A stretch of 64,000 nucleotides of DNA from Bryobacterales bacterium (GTDB lineage: Bacteria; Acidobacteriota; Terriglobia; Bryobacterales; Bryobacteraceae): the NCBI GenBank assembly GCA_003166865.1, contig PMUP01000023.1, positions 44,718-108,717 of the forward strand. Reading direction: 5' to 3'. The position numbers and the translations under genes were made by a program. Below, piece by piece: positions 46,328 to 54,973 of this stretch. The notes beneath the pieces were generated by a model. The model made no database searches. It was not told where the DNA came from and worked only from the letters and a program-made list of their open reading frames with translations. Positions within the stretch are counted from its first letter, which is position 1. Each line of letters begins with the position of its first letter.

Positions 46328-46852
46328 ATGATTCGTTCCGCCTTCTGCTTCCTGCTGGTAGCGTCGGGGCTGGCCTTGGCCGCCTCCGGCGAGTTGTCCA
46401 ACCGCCGCGCGCCCGGCTTCGCCCTGCCTGATCCCACCTATCAGCATTACTACGATCTGCAGGATTTCGCCGGCAAGGTGGTGATCGTCGATATCATGTC
46501 CACGCGCTGCCCGCACTGTCTTTTATTGTCCACCACGCTTGAGCAGGTGAAGGCGCGCTACGGTGAAGAGGTGGCGATTCTGGAGGTGGTCCTGCCGCCC
46601 GATAACCAGGACACGGTTTCCAAATTCGTCGCCACTAACAACGTCACCATTCCCGTGGTCTGTGACATGGGACAAATGACCGCATCCTATTTCAAGGCCA
46701 CACCCAGCACCATGAACCAGGTCGTCGTTCCGCACCTGTTCCTCATCGATAAACAGGGCATCATTCGCAACGACTTCGCCTATGAAGAATCTACTCGGGC
46801 GGTCTTTGAAGGTGCGGGATTATTCACGGAAATCGACAAGCTGCTGAAGTAG
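46328..46852 (+). CDS. Secreted thioredoxin-like (TlpA/ResA-type) protein
   Basis: 174 residues. Signal peptide MIRSAFCFLLVASGLALAAS, then a thioredoxin fold: APGFALPDPTYQHYYDLQDF, VVIVDIMSTRCPHCLLLS with a CPHC active site, and VPHLFLIDKQGIIRND. CPHC is the motif of DsbA-like oxidants, while the layout is TlpA-like; a periplasmic disulfide or peroxide reductase role is likely. Last gene of the uvrA-mtnA run. Confidence 0.88.
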   Translation: MIRSAFCFLLVASGLALAASGELSNRRAPGFALPDPTYQHYYDLQDFAGKVVIVDIMSTRCPHCLLLSTTLEQVKARYGEEVAILEVVLPPDNQDTVSKFVATNNVTIPVVCDMGQMTASYFKATPSTMNQVVVPHLFLIDKQGIIRNDFAYEESTRAVFEGAGLFTEIDKLLK

Positions 46853-46871
46853 ATTTGCGTGGACCCAGTTC

Positions 46872-46930
46872 CTAAGTAACTCATCGCTAAGAAACTTCGC
46901 GCTTAGCATTGCCTTGGCACGAAAATTGCT
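46872..46930 (+). promoter_or_regulatory. Perfect sigma-54 promoter with phased CTAAG boxes
   Basis: TGGCACGAAAATTGCT at 46915-46930 matches the sigma-54 consensus exactly (GG at -24, GC at -12, 10 bases between). Upstream, CTAAG occurs at 46872 and 46887 and as the inverted CTTAG at 46902, all 15 bases apart. The start site would fall at about 46941, next to the ATG of the 89-residue gene. Confidence 0.8.
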
Positions 46931-46942
46931 CAGATCGTGGGC

Positions 46943-47206
46943 ATGAAGGCATCAAAGTCCATCTCCACGCATGACGAATTCGAGACTGCGGTGGTTGCCG
47001 AGCTGCACCATCTGCGCAGCAGCGAAAAGCTCTTGCAGCGCCTGTATCCGCGTCTGAAAACCCTGCCGCGACTTCGAAACCGGTTCCTGCAGCAGCTCGC
47101 GGAAATGCAACTGCGCGCCCAACGTTTGGACGCAGTCCTTAATCCCATCGGCGCCTTGCAGACCGCGCTGCCGGCCGCGCCAGCCATAAATTCTCCCGCT
47201 GCCTGA
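46943..47206 (+). CDS. Small helical protein, ferritin-like (YciE/DUF892) fragment
   Basis: 87 residues from the ATG at 46943 (a GTG two codons earlier is also open). Helical: ELHHLRSSEKLLQRLYPRLK and RLRNRFLQQLAEMQLRAQRL. The spacing of acidic and basic residues recalls the first two helices of the YciE/DUF892 ferritin-like family, but only half of that fold is present. If the sigma-54 promoter is used, the message is almost leaderless. Followed after 11 bases by the DUF3309 gene. Confidence 0.55.
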   Translation: MKASKSISTHDEFETAVVAELHHLRSSEKLLQRLYPRLKTLPRLRNRFLQQLAEMQLRAQRLDAVLNPIGALQTALPAAPAINSPAA

Positions 47207-47217
47207 AGGAGGCCGCT

Positions 47218-47373
47218 ATGGTCCGTACATTACTGCTGATTATTCTGGTGATCATTCTGTTGGGCGCGCTTCCCGCCTGGCCATATAGCGCGGGCTGGGG
47301 CTACTATCCGAGTGGCGGCCTGGGTCTCGTACTTGTGGTCGTGCTTATCCTCATGCTGATGGGCCGTGTCTAA
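47218..47373 (+). CDS. DUF3309-family small membrane protein
   Basis: 51 residues: MVRTLLLIILVIILLGALPA, WPYSAGWGYYPSGGLGL, VLVVVLILMLMGRV. Two hydrophobic helices around a Trp/Tyr/Gly loop; this is the DUF3309 pattern. AAGGAGG lies eight bases ahead of the ATG. Often induced in stress in other bacteria by report; here it shares the sigma-54-linked unit. Confidence 0.85.
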   Translation: MVRTLLLIILVIILLGALPAWPYSAGWGYYPSGGLGLVLVVVLILMLMGRV

Positions 47374-47423
47374 TCGACTTCGGCCCCGGAGAGCGGGTGC
47401 TAAGATGTTGGTGATTCCTCACC

Positions 47424-47756
47424 ATGGGCACGCACGGCGTCAAAGTCGTTGTAATCTATCCACGGCCGCAAGATGAACAGGCGTTCGAGACAGCTTACCT
47501 CGAACAGCATGTTCCGCTGGTCGAGCAGAAACTCAAAGGCATCACGCGGCTGGTTCTGACCAAAGTAACGGGTTCGCCGCAGGGTAACGTGACCGCCTAT
47601 CGTATCGCGGAGCTGTACTTTCCCTCCCTAAACGATTTGAACGCGTGCATCGAGTCGGACGCCGGCAAAGAGGTCATGGCACATGCACAGGCGATCTCCA
47701 CCGGTGGCCCGCCGCTCATCCTGATTTGCGAGGAAGAAGCTTTCGTCTATTGGTAG
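47424..47756 (+). CDS. EthD-domain protein
   Basis: 110 residues with a ferredoxin-like alpha-beta fold: VKVVVIYPRPQDEQAFETAY, LEQHVPLVEQKLKGITRLVL, AYRIAELYFPSLNDLNACIE. EthD-type proteins help in breakdown of ethers or act as small dimeric oxygenase/accessory units; exact role unknown. It stops three bases before the dipeptidyl peptidase start. Confidence 0.8.
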   Translation: MGTHGVKVVVIYPRPQDEQAFETAYLEQHVPLVEQKLKGITRLVLTKVTGSPQGNVTAYRIAELYFPSLNDLNACIESDAGKEVMAHAQAISTGGPPLILICEEEAFVYW

Positions 47757-47758
47757 TC

Positions 47759-49744
47759 ATGAAATTTGCTTTGATTTGCGCATTGACATCGGCTGCTTGC
47801 TGTCAAACGCCGAGCGCCCGAGTGGATGTAGTGGGTTCCACTGGCTTCGTTCAACTGGAGGCGGATAGCTTTCGCAGCCTCAGCCCGCGCGAGCAAGCGC
47901 TGGCCTACTGGCTTTCCGAAGCGTCCATCGCGATCAATCCGATCAACTACGATCAGTGCTCGCGATTCGGTTTGCGGCAGAAGCGCGTGCTGGAGCTGAT
48001 CGTGGCGCATCCCGAGGGAGTGGATCCGAAGGTTTACGCGAAGATCCTGGCATTCACGAAACTGTTTTGGGCCAACCGGGGCAATCACAACGAAACGACC
48101 GCGCAGAAGTTTTTGCCGGACTTTACCTTCGAGCAGCTACAAGCGGCCGCTCGCGCTGCCGGCAAGGATCCGGCCTTCGAGAAGGAACTCGACGAACTGC
48201 GCCCATCGCTTTTCGATCCCAACTTCGAGCCGATGATTACCGCCAAGAGCCCGCGCGGAGGGCTCGACATGCTGCAGGCCAGCGCGAACAATTTCTACTC
48301 CGGTGTCACGCTGGCCGATCTCAAGGATTTCGCCGAGCACTATCCGTTGAACTCTCGGCTGGCGAAAGTGAATGGGCAGTTGGTGGAAGATGTCTATCGC
48401 GCCGGCACTCCGGACCATCGCGTGCCTCCGGGACTGTACGCTGAATATCTCGCCAAAGCGAATTCGTATCTGGAACACGCCGCCGAGTTCGCCGAACCGG
48501 CGCAGGCGAAGGCGATTCACGATTTGATCCGCTATTACCAAACCGGCGATCCGAAGGACTGGCTGCAATTTGATATGGATTGGGTGCGGAACAATGCGAC
48601 CGTGGATTTCGCCAACGGTTTCATCGAAATTTATCGCGACGCGCGCGGCGCCAAGGGCACTTCGCAGAGCTTTGTCACCGTAACGGATGAGTCGGTGCAT
48701 GCTTTGATGCAAAAGATCGCCGACAACGCTCAGTATTTCGAGGACCATGCTCCGTGGGGACCGCAATACAAGAAGCAGGGCGTGAAGCCGCCGCTCGCGA
48801 AGGCGGTGGAGACTTTGATCGAGACCGGCGATTTTCATGTGACCACGGTCGGCGACAACTTGCCGAACGAAGATGAAATCCACGAAAAATACGGCAGCAA
48901 GAGTTTTATGTTCCTGGGCAGTTCGCGCGCGCTGACGCATGCCGCGGGATTCGGGTCGCTCGATGAATTCGCGGCTTCGCCCGAGGAAATTGCGCTTGGC
49001 AAGAAGTACGGAGATGAAGCCGAAGACCTGATGACCGCGCTGCACGAAGTGATCGGACATGGCTCCGGGAAAATGAACCCGAAGTTGACCCGCGAACCGG
49101 CCTTCTACTTGAAGGAATATTTTTCGACGCTCGAGGAGGCTCGCGCCGATTTGATGGCCCTGTGGTGCGTGTGGGATCCGAAGGCGCGCGAATTGGGGCT
49201 GGCTTCGAATCCCGACGTCGCCAAGGTGATGTACTACGATGCGGTCATCGTCGCGATCACGCAGCTTCGCCGGATTCCGAAAGGCGACACCATCGAAGAA
49301 GATCACGAGCGCGATCGCCAGTTGATCGTCAATTACATCAAGGATAAGACCGGCGCCATCGCCGAAGTGAAGCGCGGCGGCAAAACATATCTGGAGATTC
49401 GCGATTTTGCGAAGATGCGCGAGGGCGTGGGTCAGCTTCTGGCGGAGCTCATGCGCATCAAAGCGGAGGGCGATTACAATGCCATCAAGGCTTTGATCGA
49501 CAAGTACGCCGTGCACTTCAATCCGGCGCTGCGCGATGAGGTGCTGCAGCGATATGGGAAGCTGAACATTCCCACCTACTGGGCCGGCATCAATCCGGAG
49601 TTGACCGCCAGCTTCGATAGCGCGGGAAAAATTTCCAAGGTCGCAATTTCTTATCCGCGCGATTTCGTCAAGCAGCAGCTTGGCTACAGCGCCAAAACTT
49701 CTTTCACTTTGTCGAGCAGCGATCCTAGAGTAAACGGCTTTTGA
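47759..49744 (+). CDS. Dipeptidyl peptidase III-like zinc peptidase (M49)
   Basis: 661 residues. The HExxGH zinc site, HEVIGHGSGK, has its first His at 429 and a second Glu in EEARADLMALW near 459, the M49 pattern. Signal/lipoprotein-like start MKFALICALTSAACCQ suggests export. It removes dipeptides from peptide N-termini. The open frame upstream of 47759 is inside the EthD gene. The last 61 bases overlap a convergent kinase gene. Confidence 0.92.
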   Translation: MKFALICALTSAACCQTPSARVDVVGSTGFVQLEADSFRSLSPREQALAYWLSEASIAINPINYDQCSRFGLRQKRVLELIVAHPEGVDPKVYAKILAFTKLFWANRGNHNETTAQKFLPDFTFEQLQAAARAAGKDPAFEKELDELRPSLFDPNFEPMITAKSPRGGLDMLQASANNFYSGVTLADLKDFAEHYPLNSRLAKVNGQLVEDVYRAGTPDHRVPPGLYAEYLAKANSYLEHAAEFAEPAQAKAIHDLIRYYQTGDPKDWLQFDMDWVRNNATVDFANGFIEIYRDARGAKGTSQSFVTVTDESVHALMQKIADNAQYFEDHAPWGPQYKKQGVKPPLAKAVETLIETGDFHVTTVGDNLPNEDEIHEKYGSKSFMFLGSSRALTHAAGFGSLDEFAASPEEIALGKKYGDEAEDLMTALHEVIGHGSGKMNPKLTREPAFYLKEYFSTLEEARADLMALWCVWDPKARELGLASNPDVAKVMYYDAVIVAITQLRRIPKGDTIEEDHERDRQLIVNYIKDKTGAIAEVKRGGKTYLEIRDFAKMREGVGQLLAELMRIKAEGDYNAIKALIDKYAVHFNPALRDEVLQRYGKLNIPTYWAGINPELTASFDSAGKISKVAISYPRDFVKQQLGYSAKTSFTLSSSDPRVNGF

Positions 49745-51726
49745 AGGAAGGCGGTTCCCGCGGGAAGCTCGCCCGAGTAAATGGTGGTGTCGTCGGTGTA
49801 GCCGGAAACGTAGAGCACTTTCATGTCGTGCCCCTGCGTCTGCAGGCGTTCGACCAACTCGCGGCCGCCCATTTGCGGCATCAGCACATCGGTGATCAGA
49901 AGCTCCACGCGTTGGGCGTGTTCCCGGCACAGCGCCAGCGCGTCCTGGCCGTTGGCCGCTTCGAGGACCTGGTAACCTTGCCGCCGCAAAATCTTGCGGA
50001 CCAGCGCGCGGATGCCGGCTTCATCTTCGACAACCAGGATGGTGGCAAGCGGCGCGGGTGGTTCGGGCGCGGGGGGCAGTGGCTCGGCGGCGGCAACCAC
50101 AGGTTCAGCGGCAAGGCCGGCTGGAGCTTCCAATCGCGGCAGGAAGATGCGGAATACCGAGGCGTGGGGAGCATTCGAGACCGAGATATCGCCGCCCCAT
50201 TGCCGTACGACGCCGTAGGCTCGGGACAGCGTGGCTGCGACGTCGTCCCAAGGTTCCTTGCCGGGGAGCGAGCACTCAAACAACGCGGCTTTGGCTTCAC
50301 CATCCAGCGGCTGCGATGGCGCGACGATCGAGATCACCGCGTAGGCTCCCGGCTGGAGCGGAGCGTTGGGGCGCCGCAAATCCTCCGTGATTTCGAGACG
50401 TGAAGTCTGCAGCGTGATTCTTTCGCCGGCGTGCATGCCTTGCCGCGCACGCTCGACAATGGCGGTCAGGACGTGCTCCAATTGCGACGCATCGGCGCGG
50501 ACGCGGTTCGGTTCAGCGGAAAGATGCAGGTCCAAGCCGACGTGGGTTCCAAGCAGAGCGTCGAGCCGCAGGCTGATTTTTGCGAGGGCCGATTCCAGTT
50601 CTATCTCCGCGACAGCCTGGCCTTGCCGCCGCGCAAAGGAAAGCAGTTGACTGGTAAGCCCGCCCACGCGTTCGGTGGCGCTAAGGATTTCCTGGACATC
50701 GGACCGCATGGTGCTGCCCGCGGGCAGAGCCGTGAGCAGCTCTTCGCTATAGCCGGTGAGGATCATGAGCGCGTTGTTCAAGTCGTGCGCCATGCGGCTG
50801 GCGAGGCGCGACACGGCTTCCACTCGCTCGGCTTGGACGAGTTGGTCTTCGAGCATGCGGCGTTCCGTGACATCGACGGCCACGCCAATCATGTAGCGGG
50901 GCTGGCCCTCGACAGCGGGCAGCAGCCGCGAGTATTCGCGCAGCCAGAGTGGGCCGCCGCCGGCGGTAATGGCCTGGAACTCAGAGGTATGGGCGGCGCC
51001 GGATTCGATGGCGCGTTGGTAGGACTGCGCCACCCAATCACGATCCGCATTATGCACGCGATCCAGCCAGAACGATGGATGGCTGGTCCAGTGTTCCGGA
51101 GCGAAGCCTAGCAGGGTTTCGGCATACGGGCTCGCGAAAACGAAGTTCATCGAGGGAACTTCCACGGCCCATATGACGGCGTCGAGGTGGTCGATGAACT
51201 CGGACGCGGTGACAGCGGGCCGAGGAGCGGGCGGGGCTTCGATTACTGGGGTTGCGGGCACCGGAGCTTCAATCATTGGGGCTTCGAAGACGAGCGCCGA
51301 TTGTACTTCTACCGTAGTCAGATCTTCGATGGTGAGAAGCGCTTCCTGGGCGGCCTCTTCGTCCCAATCGCGAATCGCGAGAATGCTAACGCGCAGGCGG
51401 CGTTTGTCGCGGGTGGTTTCGATCATGACGCCGTTTGCAGCGGTGCCGGTTTGGAGCACCTCTTCAATGCGATCGAGCAGGGAGGTGGGGAGGATAGTGT
51501 CCATGCGGCGATGCGGGGAATCGCCGGTGTGCAAGCCAAATATCTTGCGCGCCGCTCCGTTGGCCAGCAAGATGCTCAGGTCGGAGGAAAGGACCATCAG
51601 TCCGACCGGAATGGACGCGACGATCTCCTGGTAGTAACGGCGCTGGGTTTCGACCAGCGCCAGTAGTCGCGCGACTTCCCTAGACCGCCACTGATCCAAG
51701 TCAGTTCTCTCCATCTGTGTTCCCAC
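49684..51726 (-). CDS. Hybrid PAS histidine kinase with a degenerate ATPase domain
   Basis: 680 residues. Two PAS domains (about 35-130 and 170-290), a HisKA with RLASRMAHDLNNALMILTGY (phospho-His), an HATPase-like part and a C-terminal receiver (VVEDEAGIRALV, Asp in LLITDVLMPQM, Lys in FLQKPFTL). In the ATPase part the N box reads AIVERARQGM in place of the usual NARDAM type, the DxGxG G1 box is missing and the G2 box has no glycines (DDVAATLSRAYGVVRQ). It likely cannot bind ATP and may be trans-phosphorylated. Confidence 0.85.
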   Translation of the reverse strand: MGTQMERTDLDQWRSREVARLLALVETQRRYYQEIVASIPVGLMVLSSDLSILLANGAARKIFGLHTGDSPHRRMDTILPTSLLDRIEEVLQTGTAANGVMIETTRDKRRLRVSILAIRDWDEEAAQEALLTIEDLTTVEVQSALVFEAPMIEAPVPATPVIEAPPAPRPAVTASEFIDHLDAVIWAVEVPSMNFVFASPYAETLLGFAPEHWTSHPSFWLDRVHNADRDWVAQSYQRAIESGAAHTSEFQAITAGGGPLWLREYSRLLPAVEGQPRYMIGVAVDVTERRMLEDQLVQAERVEAVSRLASRMAHDLNNALMILTGYSEELLTALPAGSTMRSDVQEILSATERVGGLTSQLLSFARRQGQAVAEIELESALAKISLRLDALLGTHVGLDLHLSAEPNRVRADASQLEHVLTAIVERARQGMHAGERITLQTSRLEITEDLRRPNAPLQPGAYAVISIVAPSQPLDGEAKAALFECSLPGKEPWDDVAATLSRAYGVVRQWGGDISVSNAPHASVFRIFLPRLEAPAGLAAEPVVAAAEPLPPAPEPPAPLATILVVEDEAGIRALVRKILRRQGYQVLEAANGQDALALCREHAQRVELLITDVLMPQMGGRELVERLQTQGHDMKVLYVSGYTDDTTIYSGELPAGTAFLQKPFTLGSLLDKVKEVLAL

Positions 51727-51903
51727 CTAACAGTGTTGACCTTACCGGACGGCTAGGACAAGGTACTTTCTATCCAAACGGTACTGCGGAGTACTACGGG
51801 TTGCAGGCTTCTGGTTCCAGCACTTGCTCGGTTGGCTCATTATAGCCCCGATAAAAAGAATCGTTTATGAGACTTATAGCGGCTGTGTTGGAATCACGCG
51901 AGA

Positions 51904-52545
51904 ATGAAAGTGATGCTGCGACATGTGACTTCCCTGGGGTGGCTAGCGGGATGGCTGGCGCCGCTGGTTCTGTTCTTGTCCGCGTGTTCGGACGCTCCCA
52001 AGACTGCCAGCGAGAAAGAGCCTCCGAAACCGCCGGAGGCACTGACGGGACGGGAGGCGTTTCAGCGGATGTATCCGCAGGCGCGGGGGTGGGCGCCGGA
52101 TGCGCAGCCGCTCGAAATCGTGAGCCTCAACCTTGTTCAGGTAAAGGCGGACAAGGGCAAGGCGGGCGCCTGGCAGGTGGTATTTGTTTCGGCGTCGCGA
52201 GGGAAGGCGAAGACGTACACGTACTCGGCGGTGGAATCGGAAGGCAATCTGCACGAAGGCGTGTTCGGCGGAATCGAGGAGAACTACACGGCGCGCGGGG
52301 ATTCCTCTCCCTTCCAGATCGCGGCCATCAAGGTAGATACGGACGAAGCGTACGAGACTGCGGCGAAACACAGCGCGGAGTATCTGAAGAAGAATCCGGA
52401 CAAGCCGGTGATTTTTCTGATGGAGCTGACCAGGCGGTTTCCGGACGTGACGTGGCGGGTGATTTGGGGCGGGTCGGTGGGGACGAGCGACTATTCAGTG
52501 TTCGTGGACGGAAGCACTGGGCAGTATTTGGAGCGGATGCATTAG
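51904..52545 (+). CDS. Lipoprotein of unknown function
   Basis: 213 residues. Signal with lipobox LSAC (GWLAGWLAPLVLFLSACSD). The mature part has FQRMYPQARGWAPDAQPLEI, QVVFVSASRGKAKTYTYSAV and TWRVIWGGSVGTSDYSVFVD, reminiscent of PepSY-like beta-sheets, but I cannot name a family. ATGs at 51904 and 51913 are both possible. About 60% soluble, periplasmic. Confidence 0.65.
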   Translation: MKVMLRHVTSLGWLAGWLAPLVLFLSACSDAPKTASEKEPPKPPEALTGREAFQRMYPQARGWAPDAQPLEIVSLNLVQVKADKGKAGAWQVVFVSASRGKAKTYTYSAVESEGNLHEGVFGGIEENYTARGDSSPFQIAAIKVDTDEAYETAAKHSAEYLKKNPDKPVIFLMELTRRFPDVTWRVIWGGSVGTSDYSVFVDGSTGQYLERMH

Positions 52546-52679
52546 GGCGCGCGGAGTTAGGCCAGCTTGTCCCAGTCATCCGGATCGTTGCCGGACAGAC
52601 TTGACGTGACTGCCCTTCTGGGTGGTTTCGACGAGACCCGCTTGCTCAGCCGCCGCTTGACTGAACGATCAGACTTGGT

Positions 52680-52853
52680 TTGACCGCGCCGGAAAACTTC
52701 CATAGCGACAACCTGCACGTGGTGGAGCGCTGCACGCGCGGCAGCCCGGATGTGATGTAATACGAAGCAACGATCGACGATCCGAGCGTCTTTACGCGCC
52801 CGGGGAAATTGAGTACGCCGATCTATCGTCGCCAGGAAAAGGGCGCCGACTAA
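52680..52853 (+). pseudogene. C-terminal remnant of the acidobacterial secreted family
   Basis: 57 residues read NFHSDNLHVVERCTRGSPDV, then a TAA stop, then YEATIDDPSVFTRP and IYRRQEKGAD. This is the end of a protein like its intact neighbours (ENLHVIERLTRVDDKTLLYR). The internal stop and lack of the first 300 residues mark it as dead. Confidence 0.7.
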
Positions 52854-52874
52854 CAAATATTCGAGGAGGTGGGT

Positions 52875-53996
52875 ATGCGGAATCGATTCATATTATGGAC
52901 TAGCGCGGCCGCATTGGCGCTCGCATTGATTTCTCTGACGGCTCCCCCGATGGCGGGTCAGGCGACGCAGGCAGCGGCAAAATCTGTTGTGCCCCGCACG
53001 CCTGATGGACATCCCGACTTGCAGGGTACCTACGACCTGAGCATGATGACACCGCTCGAGCGGCTGCCTGGGGATCCGCCTTTCCTAACCAAGGAAAAAG
53101 CCGAAGCTTTGCAGAAAACCGAAGCCGCGCGCAGGGCCAAACTCAACCAAACTTCGTCGGCGGATCGGCCCGCGCCGCCGGTGGGCGGCGACACCAGCGC
53201 ACCAAAATCTTTTTTTGAATTTCTGGAGAAGGCCGGAGGCGGCGCCGTCGGCGGCTACAATAATTTCTGGCTGCAGCAGGGCTCGGCATACACCGTGGTG
53301 GATGGACAAATTCGAACATCCATCGTCGTCGATCCGCCGGACGGCCATGTGCCTCCCTACAATGCGGCCGCGCGCAAGCGGCTGGCGGGGGCCCGAGCGA
53401 CGCCAACCTCGGACGCGCGGGAGAACCAGGATCCGTCGGCTGAGCCGCCCGGCGCCTTCGATAACCCGGAGCAGCGGCCGCTCGGCGAGCGCTGTCTGCT
53501 CGGATTCAGTTCCACTTCCGGTCCGCCGGCGCTACCGGACTATTTCTATAACGATCTGCACCAGATTGTGCAAACTCCAGACTCGATCATGATTCTCACC
53601 GAGATGGTGCACGACGCACGCATCGTGCGGATGAACGCGCAGCATCTTCCCAAAAACATTCGCCGCTGGATGGGTGATTCGGTGGGTCGATGGGAGGGGG
53701 ACACGCTGGTTATCGACACGACCAATTTCAACGACAAGACCCGGTATCATGAATCGACGGAAAACCTCCACGTAATCGAGCGCTTGACGCGCGTTGACGA
53801 CAAAACGCTTCTGTATCGGTTCACCGTGGAAGACCCTGACACGTGGGATCGGTCCTGGACCGGGGAGTACACCTGGCCAGCGACCAGCAAACCGATGTAC
53901 GAATATGCCTGTCACGAAGGCAACTACGCGCTCGGCGATGTCTTACGGGGCGCCCGGCGGCAGGATGCTGAGGAAGCCGCGAAAAAGAACAAGTAA
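52875..53996 (+). CDS. Secreted protein of an acidobacterial family
   Basis: 373 residues from the ATG at 52875 with AGGAGG six bases upstream (a GTG at 52869 is inside that site). Signal peptide (ILWTSAAALALALISLTAPP), then TPDGHPDLQGTYDLSMMTPL and a conserved body ending in WMGDSVGRWEGDTLVID, TTNFNDKTRYHESTENLHVI and ERLTRVDDKTLLYRFTVED. This family is abundant in acidobacteria by memory and has no assigned function; it may bind or modify extracellular polymers. A broken copy lies just before it and an amber-interrupted one after it. Confidence 0.75.
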   Translation: MRNRFILWTSAAALALALISLTAPPMAGQATQAAAKSVVPRTPDGHPDLQGTYDLSMMTPLERLPGDPPFLTKEKAEALQKTEAARRAKLNQTSSADRPAPPVGGDTSAPKSFFEFLEKAGGGAVGGYNNFWLQQGSAYTVVDGQIRTSIVVDPPDGHVPPYNAAARKRLAGARATPTSDARENQDPSAEPPGAFDNPEQRPLGERCLLGFSSTSGPPALPDYFYNDLHQIVQTPDSIMILTEMVHDARIVRMNAQHLPKNIRRWMGDSVGRWEGDTLVIDTTNFNDKTRYHESTENLHVIERLTRVDDKTLLYRFTVEDPDTWDRSWTGEYTWPATSKPMYEYACHEGNYALGDVLRGARRQDAEEAAKKNK

Positions 53997-54130
53997 CGAG
54001 AAGCGAAGCATCCTGGCTTGCGATTCAAACTGACCCGCTACGCTTACCGGCGCAAAGTTCGAAGTGCGACACCGGTGGCATGGTAGTCCGCTGAACCCAG
54101 AATGCGCCTGCGGGCAGAAAAGTACCTGGG

Positions 54131-54946
54131 TTACCGCTTCTCCACGTGTGCTCGGTCCTTCTCATTCTCACCGCAGACGAATTCGAGGACATCGCTGTCC
54201 GGGATCAAGTTCAATTGCGTCTTAAGCGTGAAAGGCCGCGTGTAATAGATCGGATCTTCGAGAGTCACCTCCAGATCGATATGCCCGAAATCGCGGCGGC
54301 GATAGCGCTCGGCGATGTGCATCGATTCGCTGCGCGGATGGCCGGACCCATCCAGCCAGCTCTGTTCTGTAAAACCCATTGTTTCGACGGCCAGCGTGTC
54401 GCGTTCCCACTTGCCCACCGAGTATCCCATCCAGGAAGGCTCGGGGTCCTTAGGGAGGCTCCGCCCGTCGGTGTGAATCTGTCGCGGAGGGTCGCCGCCC
54501 TCAAACAGGATCACAATCTCCTGGGGCGCTTGAATCATCTTGAAAGCTAAAACGAATATGCCGGCGGGTATGCCATTCGGGAGACAGCGACTGTAGGGAG
54601 TTCCGAGCTTTGCGCGCTGTTTAAGGATCGCCACCGCCTCTGGCCGAAGCGGCTGCTCCTCGGGTTTAAGGCCCCAAAACACGTTCGATGCATCCTTGGT
54701 GACGTCGTTGAAGTCCACCTGTAACTTCTAGAAATTGTTGCCGAGCACGCGGGCAAACTCGCTCTCCGGGGTTCGCTCGGCCTGCCAGACACCGGAAAGA
54801 TCGGGCTTGCCGTTCATCCGCGGCGCGGGAGCGGTCAAGTTCGGCTTGCCGTCCTTGGTATGTGGAGTCCGTGCGTCGGGATAATTCAGCCACTGCGCGA
54901 CGAGCGGCAGGCTGGACGCGGCCAGCAGAATGGCAATCAACTTCAT
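54131..54946 (-). pseudogene. Secreted-family gene interrupted by one amber codon
   Basis: The two reading frames on this strand are one frame. The first 72 residues (signal peptide MKLIAILLAASSLPLVAQ, then KDGKPNLTAPAP, DLSGVWQAERTPESEFARVL) end at a TAG at 54728-54730. After it the frame goes on through KLQVDFNDVTKDASNVFWGL to the normal family end (QLNLIPDSDVLEFVCGENEK). Only that codon breaks the gene. It could be a new mutation, a sequencing error, or a read-through codon. Confidence 0.8.
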
Positions 54947-54973
54947 CGGAGTTGCTCCTTGGCCCCTCTACGC

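Noticed and set aside
48137-49930. A 597-residue open frame opposite dipeptidyl peptidase III
   Set aside because: No domain; shadow of a clear zinc peptidase gene.
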